Source of the DNA: Crossaster papposus
Taxonomy: Eukaryota; Echinodermata; Asteroidea; Velatida; Solasteridae
Direction: 5' to 3'
NCBI GenBank assembly: GCA_037893245.1
Contig: JBAIAA010000788.1
Span: 62,001 to 126,000 of the forward strand
DNA: 64,000 nt
This document shows positions 1 to 10,733 of the stretch, in pieces. The notes below the pieces were generated by a model, which searched no databases, was not told the DNA's origin, and was given only the letters and a program-made list of their open reading frames with translations. The stretch's first letter is position 1, and each line of letters begins with the position of its first letter. The translations under genes were made by a program, and so were the position numbers.

Positions 1-89
1 GTAGAAGACAGAGATATAGTATATTCACGTATCTCACTCATCCTGCTCATAAGGAACAGCAGAGGTAGAAGACAGAGATAGAGTATATC

Positions 90-95
90 CACGTG
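90..95. promoter_or_regulatory. CACGTG palindrome in monomer (example of hundreds)
   Basis: The hexamer CACGTG sits about 30 bp into most S, L and K monomers. It is the canonical E-box of bHLH proteins and the G-box core of plant bZIP/bHLH proteins; both are established motif knowledge. In two units checked by eye, 6 of 7 monomers (the 481-bp block) and roughly 10 of 14 (a 960-bp cycle) keep it. That suggests several hundred sites in the window at 64-75-bp spacing. It is absent by fixed substitution in T, E, P and U. Binding in vivo is not shown by sequence and the motif is short. Confidence 0.5.
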
Positions 96-342
96 TCTCA
101 CTCAGCCTGCTCAGAAGGAACATCAGAGGTAGAAGGCAGAGATAGAGTATATCCACGTGTCTCACTCAGCCTGCTCAGAAGGAACAGCAGAGGTAGAAGA
201 AAGAGATGGAGTATATCCACGTGTCTGATCTACACCTCACTCAGCCTGATCAGACGGAACAGCAGAGGTAGAAGACAGAGATAGAGTATATCCACGTGTC
301 TGATCTACACCTCACTCAACCTGCTCAGAAGGAACAGCACAG

Positions 343-417
343 GTAGAAGACAGAGATAGAGTATATCCACGTGTCTGATCTACACCTCACTCAGCCTGCT
401 CAGAAGGAACAGCAGAG
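343..417 (+). repeat. Long monomer L, consensus example (75 bp)
   Basis: It is identical in plan to S, but TGATCTACACC is present between GTGTC and TCACTCAG. The module is flanked on both sides by TC, so a single deletion or duplication across a 2-bp microhomology could interconvert S and L. Length 75 is divisible by 3, unlike S. L monomers often occur in runs of two or three just before the E-T pair. Many carry CCTGATCAG or AGCACAG in the second half as subtype marks. Confidence 0.95.
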
Positions 418-481
418 GTAGAAGACAGAGATAGAGTACATCCACGTGTCTCATTCAGCCTGCTCAGAAGGAACAGCAGAG

Positions 482-545
482 GTAGAAGACAGAGATATAG
501 TATATTCACGTATCTCACTCATCCTGCTCATAAGGAACAGCAGAG
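482..545 (+). repeat. T monomer, HOR phase marker (64 bp)
   Basis: T is an S-length monomer with a linked set of substitutions: GATATAGTATATTCACGTATC in place of GATAGAGTATATCCACGTGTC, and CATCCTGCTCATAAGG in place of CAGCCTGCTCAGAAGG. The CACGTG site is lost (CACGTA). About 60 copies start near 1, 482, 1314, 2073, 3035, 4002, 4686, 5381, 6204, 6685, 7517, 8276, 9238, 9644, 10403, 10670, 11493, 12530, 13576, 14549, 15456, 17175, 19333, 21127, 24040, 24861, 26781, 28297, 29043, 30974, 33183, 35103, 35924, 37707, 39627, 40448, 41472, 42988, 44621, 45987, 48313, 49679, 51268, 52387, 53484, 54243, 54938, 55686, 56381, 57204, 58036, 58795, 59404 and 62229. Half-T hybrids start at 25821, 30003, 34143, 36884, 38667 and 63649. 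Confidence 0.92.
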
Positions 546-2008
546 GTAGAAGACAGAGATAGAGTATATCCACGTGTCTCACTCAGCCTGCTCAGAAGGA
601 ACATCAGAGGTAGAAGACAGAGATAGAGTATATCCACGTGTCTCACTCAGCCTGCTCAGAAGGAACAGCAGAGGTAGAAGAAAGTGATAGAGTATATCCA
701 CGTGTCTGATCTACACCTCACCCAGCCTGATCAGAAGGAACAGCAGAGGTAGAAGACAGAGATAGAGTATATCCACGTGTCTGATCTACACCTCACTCAG
801 CCTGATCAGAAGGAACAGCAGAGGTAGAAGACAGAGATAGAGTATATCCACGTGTCTCACTCAGCCTGCTCAGAAGGAATAGCAGAGGTAGAAGGCAGAT
901 ATATAGTATATCCAAGTGTCTGATCTACACCTCACTCAGCCTGATCAGAAGGAACAGCAGAGGTAGAAGGCAGAGATAGAGTATATCCACGTGTCTCACT
1001 CAGCCTGCTCAGAATGAACAGCAGAGGTAAAAGAAAAAGAAAGAGTATCCACGTGTCTGATCTACACCTCACTCAGCCTGATCAGAAGGAACAGCAGAGG
1101 TAGAAGACAGAGATAGAGTATATCCACGTGTCTGATCTACACCTCACTCAGCCTGCTCAGAAGGAACAGCACAGGTAGAAGACAGAGATAGAGTATATCC
1201 ACGTGTCTGATCTACACCTCAATCAGCATGCTCAGAAGGAACAGCAGAGGTAGAAGACAGAGATAGAGTATATCCACGAGTCTCATTCAGCCTGCTCAGA
1301 AGGAACAGCAGAGGTAGAAGACAGAGATATAGTATATTCACGTATCTCACTCATCCTGCTCATAAGGAACAGCATAGGTAAAAGACAGAGATAGAGTATA
1401 TCCACGTGTCTCACTCAGCCTGCTCAGAAGGAACACCAGAGGTAGAAGACAGAGATAGAGTATATCCACGTGTCTGATCTACACCTCACTCAGCCTGCTC
1501 AGAAGGAACACCAGAGGTAGAAGAAAGAGATAGATTATATCCACATGTCTCACTCAGCCTGCTCAGAAGGAACAGCAGAGGTAGAAGACAGAGATAGAGT
1601 ATATTCACGTATCTCACTCAGCCTGCTCATAAGGAACAGCAGAGGTAGAAGACAGATATAGAGTATATCCACGTGTCTCACTCAGCCTGCTCAGAAGGAA
1701 CAGCAGAGGTAGAAGAAAGAGATAGAGTATATCCACGTGTCTGATCTACACCTCACTCAGCCTGATCAGAAGGAACAGCAGAGGTAGAAGACAGAGATAG
1801 AGTATATCCACGTGTCTGATCTACACCTCACTCAGCCTGATCAGAAGGAACAGCAGAGGTAGAAGACAGAGATAGAGTATATCCACGTGTCTGATCTACA
1901 CCTCACTCAGCCTGCTCAGAAGGAACAGCACAGGTAGAAGACAGAGATAGAGTATATCCACGTGTCTGATCTACACCTCACTCAGCCTGCTCAGAAGGAA
2001 CAGCAGAG

Positions 2009-2072
2009 GTAGAAGACAGAGATAGAGTATATCCACGAGTCTCATTCAGCCTGCTCAGAAGGAACAGCAGAG
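2009..2072 (+). repeat. E monomer, constant partner upstream of T (64 bp)
   Basis: E is an S-length monomer with CACGAGTCTCATTCAG where S has CACGTGTCTCACTCAG. It directly precedes T at nearly every cycle. A variant reading CACGTGTCTCATTCAG takes its place before the T copies at 482, 6204, 6685 and 57204. The E change also destroys the CACGTG palindrome, so the E-T pair is a two-monomer gap in the otherwise regular run of that motif. Related CATTCAG monomers that keep CACGTG also occur elsewhere in the C units. Confidence 0.9.
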
Positions 2073-2339
2073 GTAGAAGACAGAGATATAGTATATTCAC
2101 GTATCTCACTCATCCTGCTCATAAGGAACAGCAGAGGTAGAAGACAGAGATAGAGTATATCCACGTGTCTGATCTACACCTCACTCAGCCTGCTCAGAAG
2201 GAACAGCAGAGGTAGAAGACAGAGATAGAGTATATCCACGTGTCTCACTCAGCCTGCTCAGAAGGAACAGCAGAGGTAGAAGACAGAGATAGAGTATATC
2301 CACGTGTCTCACTCAGCCTGCTCAGAAGTAACAGCAGAG

Positions 2340-2414
2340 GTAGAAGGCAGAGATATAGTATATCCAAGTGTCTGATCTACACCTCACTCAGCCTGCTCAG
2401 AAGGAACAGCAGAG
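2340..2414 (+). repeat. P monomer, L subtype with CAAGTG
   Basis: P is a 75-bp L with GTAGAAGGCAGAGATATAGT or GTAGAAGGCAGATATATAGT, followed by TATATCCAAGTG. The AAGGC start and the CAAGTG change are tightly linked across the window. GATATAG replaces GATAGAG and removes an in-frame TAG, so P is where the longest spurious reading frames run on. P recurs roughly once per HOR cycle, usually after two S monomers and before an AAGGC S or a K monomer. Confidence 0.85.
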
Positions 2415-3579
2415 GTAGAAGGCAGAGATAGAGTATATCCACGTGTCTCACTCAGCCTGCTCAGAAGGAACAGCAGATGTTGAAGACAGAGATAGAGTAT
2501 ATCCACGTGTCTCACTCAGCCTGCTCAGAAGGAACATCAGAGGTAGAAGACAGATATAGAGTATATCCACGTGTCTCACTCAGCCTGCTCAGAAGGAACA
2601 GCAGAGGTAGAAGGCAGAGATATAGTACATCCAAGTGTCTGATCTACACCTCACTCAGCCTGCTCAGAAGGAACAGCAGAGGTAGAAGGCAGAGATAGAG
2701 TATATCCACGTGTCTCACCAAGCCTGCTCAGACGGAACAGCAGAGGTAGAAGAAAGAGATCGAGTATATCCACGTGTCTGATCTACACCTCACTCAGCCT
2801 GATCAGACGGAACAGCAGAGGTAGAAGACAGAGATAGAGTATATCCACGTGTCTGATCTACACCTCACTCAACCTGCTCAGAAGGAACAGCACAGGTAGA
2901 AGACAGAGATAGAGTATATCCACGTGTCTGATCTACACCTCACTCAGCCTGCTCAGAAGGAACAGCAGAGGTAGAAGACAGCGATAGAGTATATCCACGA
3001 GTCTCATTCAGCCTGCTCAGAAGGAACAGCAGAGGTAGAAGACAGAGATATAGTATATTCACGTATCTCACTCATCCTGCTCATAAGGAACAGCAGAGGT
3101 AGAAGACAGATATAGAGTATATCCACGTGTCTGATCTACACCTCACTCAGCCTGCTCAGAAGGAACAGCAGATGTAGAAGACAGAGATAGAGTATATCCA
3201 CGTGTCTCACTCAGCCTGCTCAGAAGGAACAGCAGAGGTAGAAGACAGAGATAGAGTATATCCACGTGTCTGATCTACACCTCACTCAGCCTGCTCATAA
3301 GGAACAGCAGAGGTAGCAGACAGATATAGAGTATATCCACGTGTCTCACTCAGCCTGCTCAGAAGGAACAGCAGAAGTAGAAGACAGATATATAGTATAT
3401 CCACGTGTCTGATCTACACCTCACTCAGCCTGCTCAGAAGGAACAGCAGATGTAGAAGACAGAGATAGAGTATATCCACGTGTCTCACTCAGCCTGCTCA
3501 GAAGGAACAGCAGAGGTAGAAGACAGAGATAGAGTATATCCACGTGTCTCACTCAGCCTGCTCAGAATAAATAGCAGAG

Positions 3580-3652
3580 GTAGAAGGCAGATATATAGTA
3601 TATCCAAGTGTCTGATCAACACCTCACTCAGCCTGATCAGAAGGAACAGCAG
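3580..3652 (+). repeat. P-derived 73-bp monomer with AGCAGGTAG deletion
   Basis: It is a P-type monomer that has lost 2 bp near its right end, AGCAGAGGTAG becoming AGCAGGTAG. This is a different 2-bp deletion from the one in K. It is preceded by an S monomer with AATAGCAG. Sister copies start near 51966, 53063, 61810 and 63230, all in A-type sequence at the two ends of the window. It is therefore a marker joining the 3-4 kb region to 51-53 kb and 61-64 kb. Confidence 0.85.
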
Positions 3653-6203
3653 GTAGAAGGCAGAGATAGAGTATATCCACGTATCTCACTCAGCCTGCTC
3701 AGAAGGAACAGCAGAGGTAAAAGAAAGAGAAAGAGTATCCACGTGTCTGATCTACACCTCACTCAGCCTGATCAGAAGGAACAGCAGAGGTACAAGAAAG
3801 AGAAAGAGTATCCACGTGTCTGATCTACACCTCACTCAGCCTGCTCAGAAGGAACAGCACAGGTAGAAGACACAGATAGAGTATATCCACGTGTCTGATC
3901 TACACCTCAATCAGCCTGCTCAGAAGGAACAGCAGAGGTAGAAGACAGAGATAGAGTATATCCACGAGTCTCATTCAGCCTGCTCAGAAGGAACAGAAGA
4001 TGTAGAAGACAGAGATATAGTATATTCACGTATCTCACTCATCCTGCTCATAAGGAACAGCATAGGTAAAATACAGAGATAGAGTATATCCACGTGTCTC
4101 ACTCAGCCTGCTCAGAAGGAACACCAGAGGTAGAAGACAGAAATAGAGTATATCCACGTGTCTGATCTACACCTCACTCAGCCTGCTCAGAAGGAACACC
4201 AGAGGTAGAAGAAAGAGATAGAGTATATCCACGTGTCTCACTCAGCCTGCTCAGAAGGAACAGCAGAGGTAGAAGACAGAGATAGAGTATATTCACGTAT
4301 CTCACTCAGCCTGCTCATAAGGAACAGCAGAGGTAGAAGACAGATATAGAGTATATCCACGTGTCTCACTCAGCCTGCTCAGAAGGAACAGCAGAGGTAG
4401 AAGAAAGAGATAGAGTATATCCACGTGTCTGATCTACACCTCACTCAGCCTGATCAGAAGGAACAGCAGAGGTAGAAGACAGAGATAGAGTATATCCACG
4501 TGTCTGATCTACACCTCACTCAGCCTGCTCAGAAGGAACAGCACAGGTAGAAGACAGAGATAGAGTATATCCACGTGTCTGATCTACACCTCACTCAGCC
4601 TGCTCAGAAGGAACAGCAGAGGTAGAAGACAGAGATAGAGTATATCCACGAGTCTCATTCAGCCTGCTCAGAAGGAACAGCAGAGGTAGAAGACAGAGAT
4701 ATAGTATATTCACGTATCTCACTCATCCTGCTCATAAGGAACAGCAGAGGTAGAAGACAGAGATAGAGTATATCCACGTGTCTGATCTACACCTCACTCA
4801 GCCTGCCCAGAAGGAACAGCAGAGGTAGAAGACAGAGATAGAGTATATCCACGTGTCTCACTCAGCCTGCTCAGAAGGAACAGCAGATGTAGAAGACAGA
4901 GATAGAGTATATTCACGTATCTCACTCAGCCTGCTTAGAAGGAACAGCAGAGGTAGAAGACAGAGATAGAGTATATCCACGTGTCTCACTCAGCCTGCTC
5001 AGAAGGAACAGCAGAGGTAGAAGAAAGAGATAGAGTATATCCACGTGTCTGATCTACACCTCACTCAGCCTGATCAGAAGGAACAGCAGAGGTAGAAGAC
5101 AGAGATAGAGTATATCCACGTGTCTGATCTACACCTCACTCAGCCTGATCAGAAGGAACAGCAGAGGTAGAAGACAGAGATAGAGTATATCCACGTGTCT
5201 GATCTACACCTCACTCAGCCTGCTCAGAAGGAACAGCACAGGTAGAAGACAGAGATAGAGTATATCCACGTGTCTGATCTACACCTCACTCAGCCTGCTC
5301 AGAAGGAACAGCAGAGGTAGAAGACAGAGATAGAGTATATCCACGAGTCTCATTCAGCCTGCTCAGAGGGAACAGCAGAGGTAGAAGACAGAGATATAGT
5401 ATATTCACGTATCTCACTCATCCTGCTCATAAGGAACAGCAGAGGTAGAAGACAGAGATAGAGTATATCCACGTGTCTGATCTACACCTCACTCAGCCTG
5501 CCCAGAAGGAACAGCAGAGGTAGAAGACAGAGATATAGTATATCCACGTGTCTCACTCAGCCTGCTCAGAAGGAACAGCAGATGTAGAAGACAGAGATAG
5601 AGTATATTCACGTATCTCACTCAGCCTGCTCATAAGGAACAGCAGAGGTAGAAGACAGATATAGAGTATATCCACGTGTCTCACTCAGCCTGCTCAGAAG
5701 GAACAGCAGAGGTAGAAGACAGATATAGAGTATATCCACGTGTCTCACTCAGCCTGCTCAGAAGGAACTGCAGAGGTAGAAGGCAGAGATATAGTATATC
5801 CAAGTGTCTGATCTACACCTCACTCAGCCTGCTCAGAAGGAACAGCAGAGGTAGAAGGCAGAGATAGAGTATATTCACGTGTCTCACTCAGCCTGCTCAG
5901 AAGGAACAGCAGAGGTAGAAGAAAGAGATCGAGTATATCGACGTGTCTGATGTACACCTCACTCAGCCTGATCAGACGGAACAGCAGAGGTAGAAGACAG
6001 AGATAGAGTATATCCACGTGTCTGATCTACACCTCACTCAACCTGCTCAGAAGGAACAGCACAGGTAGAAGACAGAGATAGAGTATATCCACGTGTCTGA
6101 TCTACACCTCACTCAGCCTGCTCAGAAGGAACAGCAGAGGTAGAAGACAGAGATAGAGTACATCCACGTGTCTCATTCAGCCTGCTCAGAAGGAACAGCA
6201 GAG

Positions 6204-9200
6204 GTAGAAGACAGAGATATAGTATATTCACGTATCTCACTCATCCTGCTCATAAGGAACAGCAGAGGTAGAAGACAGAGATAGAGTATATCCACGTGTC
6301 TCACTCAGCCTGCTCAGAAGGAACATCAGAGGTAGAAGGCAGAGATAGAGTATATCCACGTGTCTCACTCAGCCTGCTCAGAAGGAACAGCAGAGGTAGA
6401 AGAAAGAGATGGAGTATATCCACGTGTCTGATCTACACCTCACTCAGCCTGATCAGACGGAACAGCAGAGGTAGAAGACAGAGATAGAGTATATCCACGT
6501 GTCTGATCTACACCTCACTCAACCTGCTCAGAAGGAACAGCACAGGTAGAAGACAGAGATAGAGTATATCCACGTGTCTGATCTACACCTCACTCAGCCT
6601 GCTCAGAAGGAACAGCAGAGGTAGAAGACAGAGATAGAGTACATCCACGTGTCTCATTCAGCCTGCTCAGAAGGAACAGCAGAGGTAGAAGACAGAGATA
6701 TAGTATATTCACGTATCTCACTCATCCTGCTCATAAGGAACAGCAGAGGTAGAAGACAGAGATAGAGTATATCCACGTGTCTCACTCAGCCTGCTCAGAA
6801 GGAACATCAGAGGTAGAAGACAGAGATAGAGTATATCCACGTGTCTCACTCAGCCTGCTCAGAAGGAACAGCAGAGGTAGAAGAAAGAGATAGAGTATAT
6901 CCACGTGTCTGATCTACACCTCACCCAGCCTGATCAGAAGGAACAGCAGAGGTAGAAGACAGAGATAGAGTATATCCACGTGTCTGATCTACACCTCACT
7001 CAGCCTGATCAGAAGGAACAGCAGAGGTAGAAGACAGAGATAGAGTATATCCACGTGTCTCACTCAGCCTGCTCAGAAGGAATAGCAGAGGTAGAAGGCA
7101 GATATATAGTATATCCAAGTGTCTGATCTACACCTCACTCAGCCTGATCAGAAGGAACAGCAGAGGTAGAAGGCAGAGATAGAGTATATCCACGTGTCTC
7201 ACTCAGCCTGCTCAGAATGAACAGCAGAGGTAAAAGAAAAAGAAAGAGTATCCACGTGTCTGATCTACACCTCACTCAGCCTGATCAGAAGGAACAGCAG
7301 AGGTAGAAGACAGAGATAGAGTATATCCACGTGTCTGATCTACACCTCACTCAGCCTGCTCAGAAGGAACAGCACAGGTAGAAGACAGAGATAGAGTATA
7401 TCCACGTGTCTGATCTACACCTCAATCAGCATGCTCAGAAGGAACAGCAGAGGTAGAAGACAGAGATAGAGTATATCCACGAGTCTCATTCAGCCTGCTC
7501 AGAAGGAACAGCAGAGGTAGAAGACAGAGATATAGTATATTCACGTATCTCACTCATCCTGCTCATAAGGAACAGCATAGGTAAAAGACAGAGATAGAGT
7601 ATATCCACGTGTCTCACTCAGCCTGCTCAGAAGGAACACCAGAGGTAGAAGACAGAGATAGAGTATATCCACGTGTCTGATCTACACCTCACTCAGCCTG
7701 CTCAGAAGGAACACCAGAGGTAGAAGAAAGAGATAGATTATATCCACATGTCTCACTCAGCCTGCTCAGAAGGAACAGCAGAGGTAGAAGACAGAGATAG
7801 AGTATATTCACGTATCTCACTCAGCCTGCTCATAAGGAACAGCAGAGGTAGAAGACAGATATAGAGTATATCCACGTGTCTCACTCAGCCTGCTCAGAAG
7901 GAACAGCAGAGGTAGAAGAAAGAGATAGAGTATATCCACGTGTCTGATCTACACCTCACTCAGCCTGATCAGAAGGAACAGCAGAGGTAGAAGACAGAGA
8001 TAGAGTATATCCACGTGTCTGATCTACACCTCACTCAGCCTGATCAGAAGGAACAGCAGAGGTAGAAGACAGAGATAGAGTATATCCACGTGTCTGATCT
8101 ACACCTCACTCAGCCTGCTCAGAAGGAACAGCACAGGTAGAAGACAGAGATAGAGTATATCCACGTGTCTGATCTACACCTCACTCAGCCTGCTCAGAAG
8201 GAACAGCAGAGGTAGAAGACAGAGATAGAGTATATCCACGAGTCTCATTCAGCCTGCTCAGAAGGAACAGCAGAGGTAGAAGACAGAGATATAGTATATT
8301 CACGTATCTCACTCATCCTGCTCATAAGGAACAGCAGAGGTAGAAGACAGAGATAGAGTATATCCACGTGTCTGATCTACACCTCACTCAGCCTGCTCAG
8401 AAGGAACAGCAGAGGTAGAAGACAGAGATAGAGTATATCCACGTGTCTCACTCAGCCTGCTCAGAAGGAACAGCAGAGGTAGAAGACAGAGATAGAGTAT
8501 ATCCACGTGTCTCACTCAGCCTGCTCAGAAGTAACAGCAGAGGTAGAAGGCAGAGATATAGTATATCCAAGTGTCTGATCTACACCTCACTCAGCCTGCT
8601 CAGAAGGAACAGCAGAGGTAGAAGGCAGAGATAGAGTATATCCACGTGTCTCACTCAGCCTGCTCAGAAGGAACAGCAGATGTTGAAGACAGAGATAGAG
8701 TATATCCACGTGTCTCACTCAGCCTGCTCAGAAGGAACATCAGAGGTAGAAGACAGATATAGAGTATATCCACGTGTCTCACTCAGCCTGCTCAGAAGGA
8801 ACAGCAGAGGTAGAATGCAGAGATATAGTACATCCAAGTGTCTGATCTACACCTCACTCAGCCTGCTCAGAAGGAACAGCAGAGGTAGAAGGCAGAGATA
8901 GAGTATATCCACGTGTCTCACCAAGCCTGCTCAGACGGAACAGCAGAGGTAGAAGAAAGAGATCGAGTATATCCACGTGTCTGATCTACACCTCACTCAG
9001 CCTGATCAGACGGAACAGCAGAGGTAGAAGACAGAGATAGAGTATATCCACGTGTCTGATCTACACCTCACTCAACCTGCTCAGAAGGAACAGCACAGGT
9101 AGAAGACAGAGATAGAGTATATCCACGTGTCTGATCTACACCTCACTCAGCCTGCTCAGAAGGAACAGCAGAGGTAGAAGACAGCGATAGAGTATATCCA

Positions 9201-9440
9201 CGAGTCTCATTCAGCCTGCTCAGAAGGAACAGCAGAGGTAGAAGACAGAGATATAGTATATTCACGTATCTCACTCATCCTGCTCATAAGGAACAGCAGA
9301 GGTAGAAGACAGATATAGAGTATATCCACGTGTCTGATCTACACCTCACTCAGCCTGCTCAGAAGGAACAGCAGATGTAGAAGACAGAGATAGAGTATAT
9401 CCACGTGTCTCACTCAGCCTGCTCAGAAGGAACAGCAGAG
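6204..9440 (+). repeat. HOR family A, partial copy 2 (offset 6,203 bp)
   Basis: It is collinear with 1-3,237 at a constant offset of 6,203 bp, T spacing 481, 832, 759 and 962 bp. I noticed few substitutions: AAAGTGATAG near 691 against AAAGAGATAG near 6894, and GAAGGCAG near 2611 against GAATGCAG near 8814. Collinearity breaks at about 9,440-9,480. There copy 1 continues into an L and copy 2 carries an S with GAGCTAGAG, then jumps to sequence matching about 1,175. This is a recent large duplication later truncated or rearranged. Confidence 0.87.
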
Positions 9441-9504
9441 GTAGAAGACAGAGCTAGAGTATATCCACGTGTCTCACTCAGCCTGCTCAGAAGGAACAGC
9501 AGAG

Positions 9505-10500
9505 GTAGAAGACAGAGATAGAGTATATCCACGTGTCTGATCTACACCTCAATCAGCATGCTCAGAAGGAACAGCAGAGGTAGAAGACAGAGATAGAGTA
9601 TATACACGAGTCTCATTCAGCCTGCTCAGAAGGAACAGCAGAGGTAGAAGACAGAGATATAGTATATTCACGTATCTCACTCATCCTGCTCATAAGGAAC
9701 AGCATAGGTAAAAGACAGAGATAGAGTATATCCACGTGTCTCACTCAGCCTGCTCAGAAGGAACACCAGAGGTAGAAGACAGAGATAGAGTATATCCACG
9801 TGTCTGATCTACACCTCACTCAGCCTGCTCAGAAGGAACACCAGAGGTAGAAGAAAGAGATAGATTATATCCACGTGTCTCACTCAGCCTGCTCAGAAGA
9901 AACAGCAGAGGTAGAAGACAGAGATATAGTATATTCACGTATCTCACTCAGCCTGCTCATAAGGAACAGCAGAGGTAGAAGACAGATATAGAGTATATCC
10001 ACGTGTCTCACTCAGCCTGCTCAGAAGGAACAGCAGAGGTAGAAGAAAGAGATAGAGTATATCCACGTGTCTGATCTACACCTCACTCAGCCTGATCAGA
10101 AGGAACAGCAGAGGTAGAAGACAGAGATAGAGTATATCCACGTGTCTGATCTACACCTCACTCAGCCTGATCAGAAGGAACAGCAGAGGTAGAAGACAGA
10201 GATAGAGTATATCCACGTGTCTGATCTACACCTCACTCAGCCTGCTCAGAAGGAACAGCACAGGTAGAAGACAGAGATAGAGTATATCCACGTGTCTGAT
10301 CTACACCTCACTCAGCCTGCTCAGAAGGAAAAGCAGAGGTAGAATACAGAGATAGAGTATATCCACGAGTCTCATTCAGCCTGCTCAGAAGGAACAGCAG
10401 AGGTAGAAGACAGAGATATAGTATATTCACGTATCTCACTCATCCTGCTCATAAGGAACAGCAGAGGTAGAAGACAGAGATAGAGTATATCCACGTGTCT
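9505..10500 (+). repeat. Displaced A segment matching 1,175-2,170
   Basis: From the L with AATCAGCATGCTC, through E at 9580, T at 9644 and the next T at 10403, the order and the 759-bp spacing match 1,175-2,136 at an offset of 8,330 bp. Shared marks include GATTATATCC and the GTAAAAGACAGAG monomer. Local differences such as TATACACGAG near 9603 show it is a separate copy. It starts where the 6,203-bp offset fails, so it is the landing side of a template jump. Confidence 0.8.
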
Positions 10501-10733
10501 CAATCAGCCTGCTCAGAAGGAACACCAGAGGTAGAAGACAGAAATAGAGTATATCCACGTGTCTGATCTACACCTCACTCAGCCTGCTCAGAAGGAAAAG
10601 CAGAGGTAGAATACAGAGATAGAGTATATCCACGAGTCTCATTCAGCCTGCTCAGAAGGAACAGCAGAGGTAGAAGACAGAGATATAGTATATTCACGTA
10701 TCTCACTCATCCTGCTCAGAAGGAACAGCAGAG
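10334..10733 (+). repeat. Local 267-bp tandem duplication in A
   Basis: Two private changes, GGAAAAGCAG and GTAGAATACAG, occur near 10327-10343 and again near 10594-10610, exactly 267 bp apart. The same spacing separates T at 10403 from the T-hybrid at 10670. The unit is four monomers (T, S, L, E), the shortest T-to-T cycle in the window. The second T has CATCCTGCTCAGAAGG rather than CATAAGG, so its right half has been replaced. Confidence 0.8.

Larger units (their letters stand above)
1..6203 (+). repeat. HOR family A, copy 1 (6,203 bp)
   Basis: The left limit is the window edge. The right limit is the T monomer at 6204, where the same monomer order and private variants begin again. Internal T spacing is 481, 832, 759, 962, 967, 684, 695 and 823 bp. 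Useful private marks include GATGGAG near 206, CACCCAGCCTG near 718, AATCAGCATGCTC near 1220, GATTATATCC near 1533, and GATGTTGAAG near 2476. Large parts recur at 52-64 kb. Confidence 0.88.

Noticed and set aside
343-417. Hairpin GTGT...ACAC around the 11-bp module and CTGATCAG palindrome as a structural RNA element
   Set aside because: The stem is only 4 bp and the CTGATCAG palindrome is 8 bp and absent from most monomers (CTGCTCAG). Too weak to call a structure.
5536-5970. Several private substitutions (GAACTGCAG, CGACGTG, GATGTAC) as a possible second mutation shower
   Set aside because: They are spread over more than 400 bp and occur singly, so they fit ordinary divergence of one copy rather than a cluster like 15,710-15,782.
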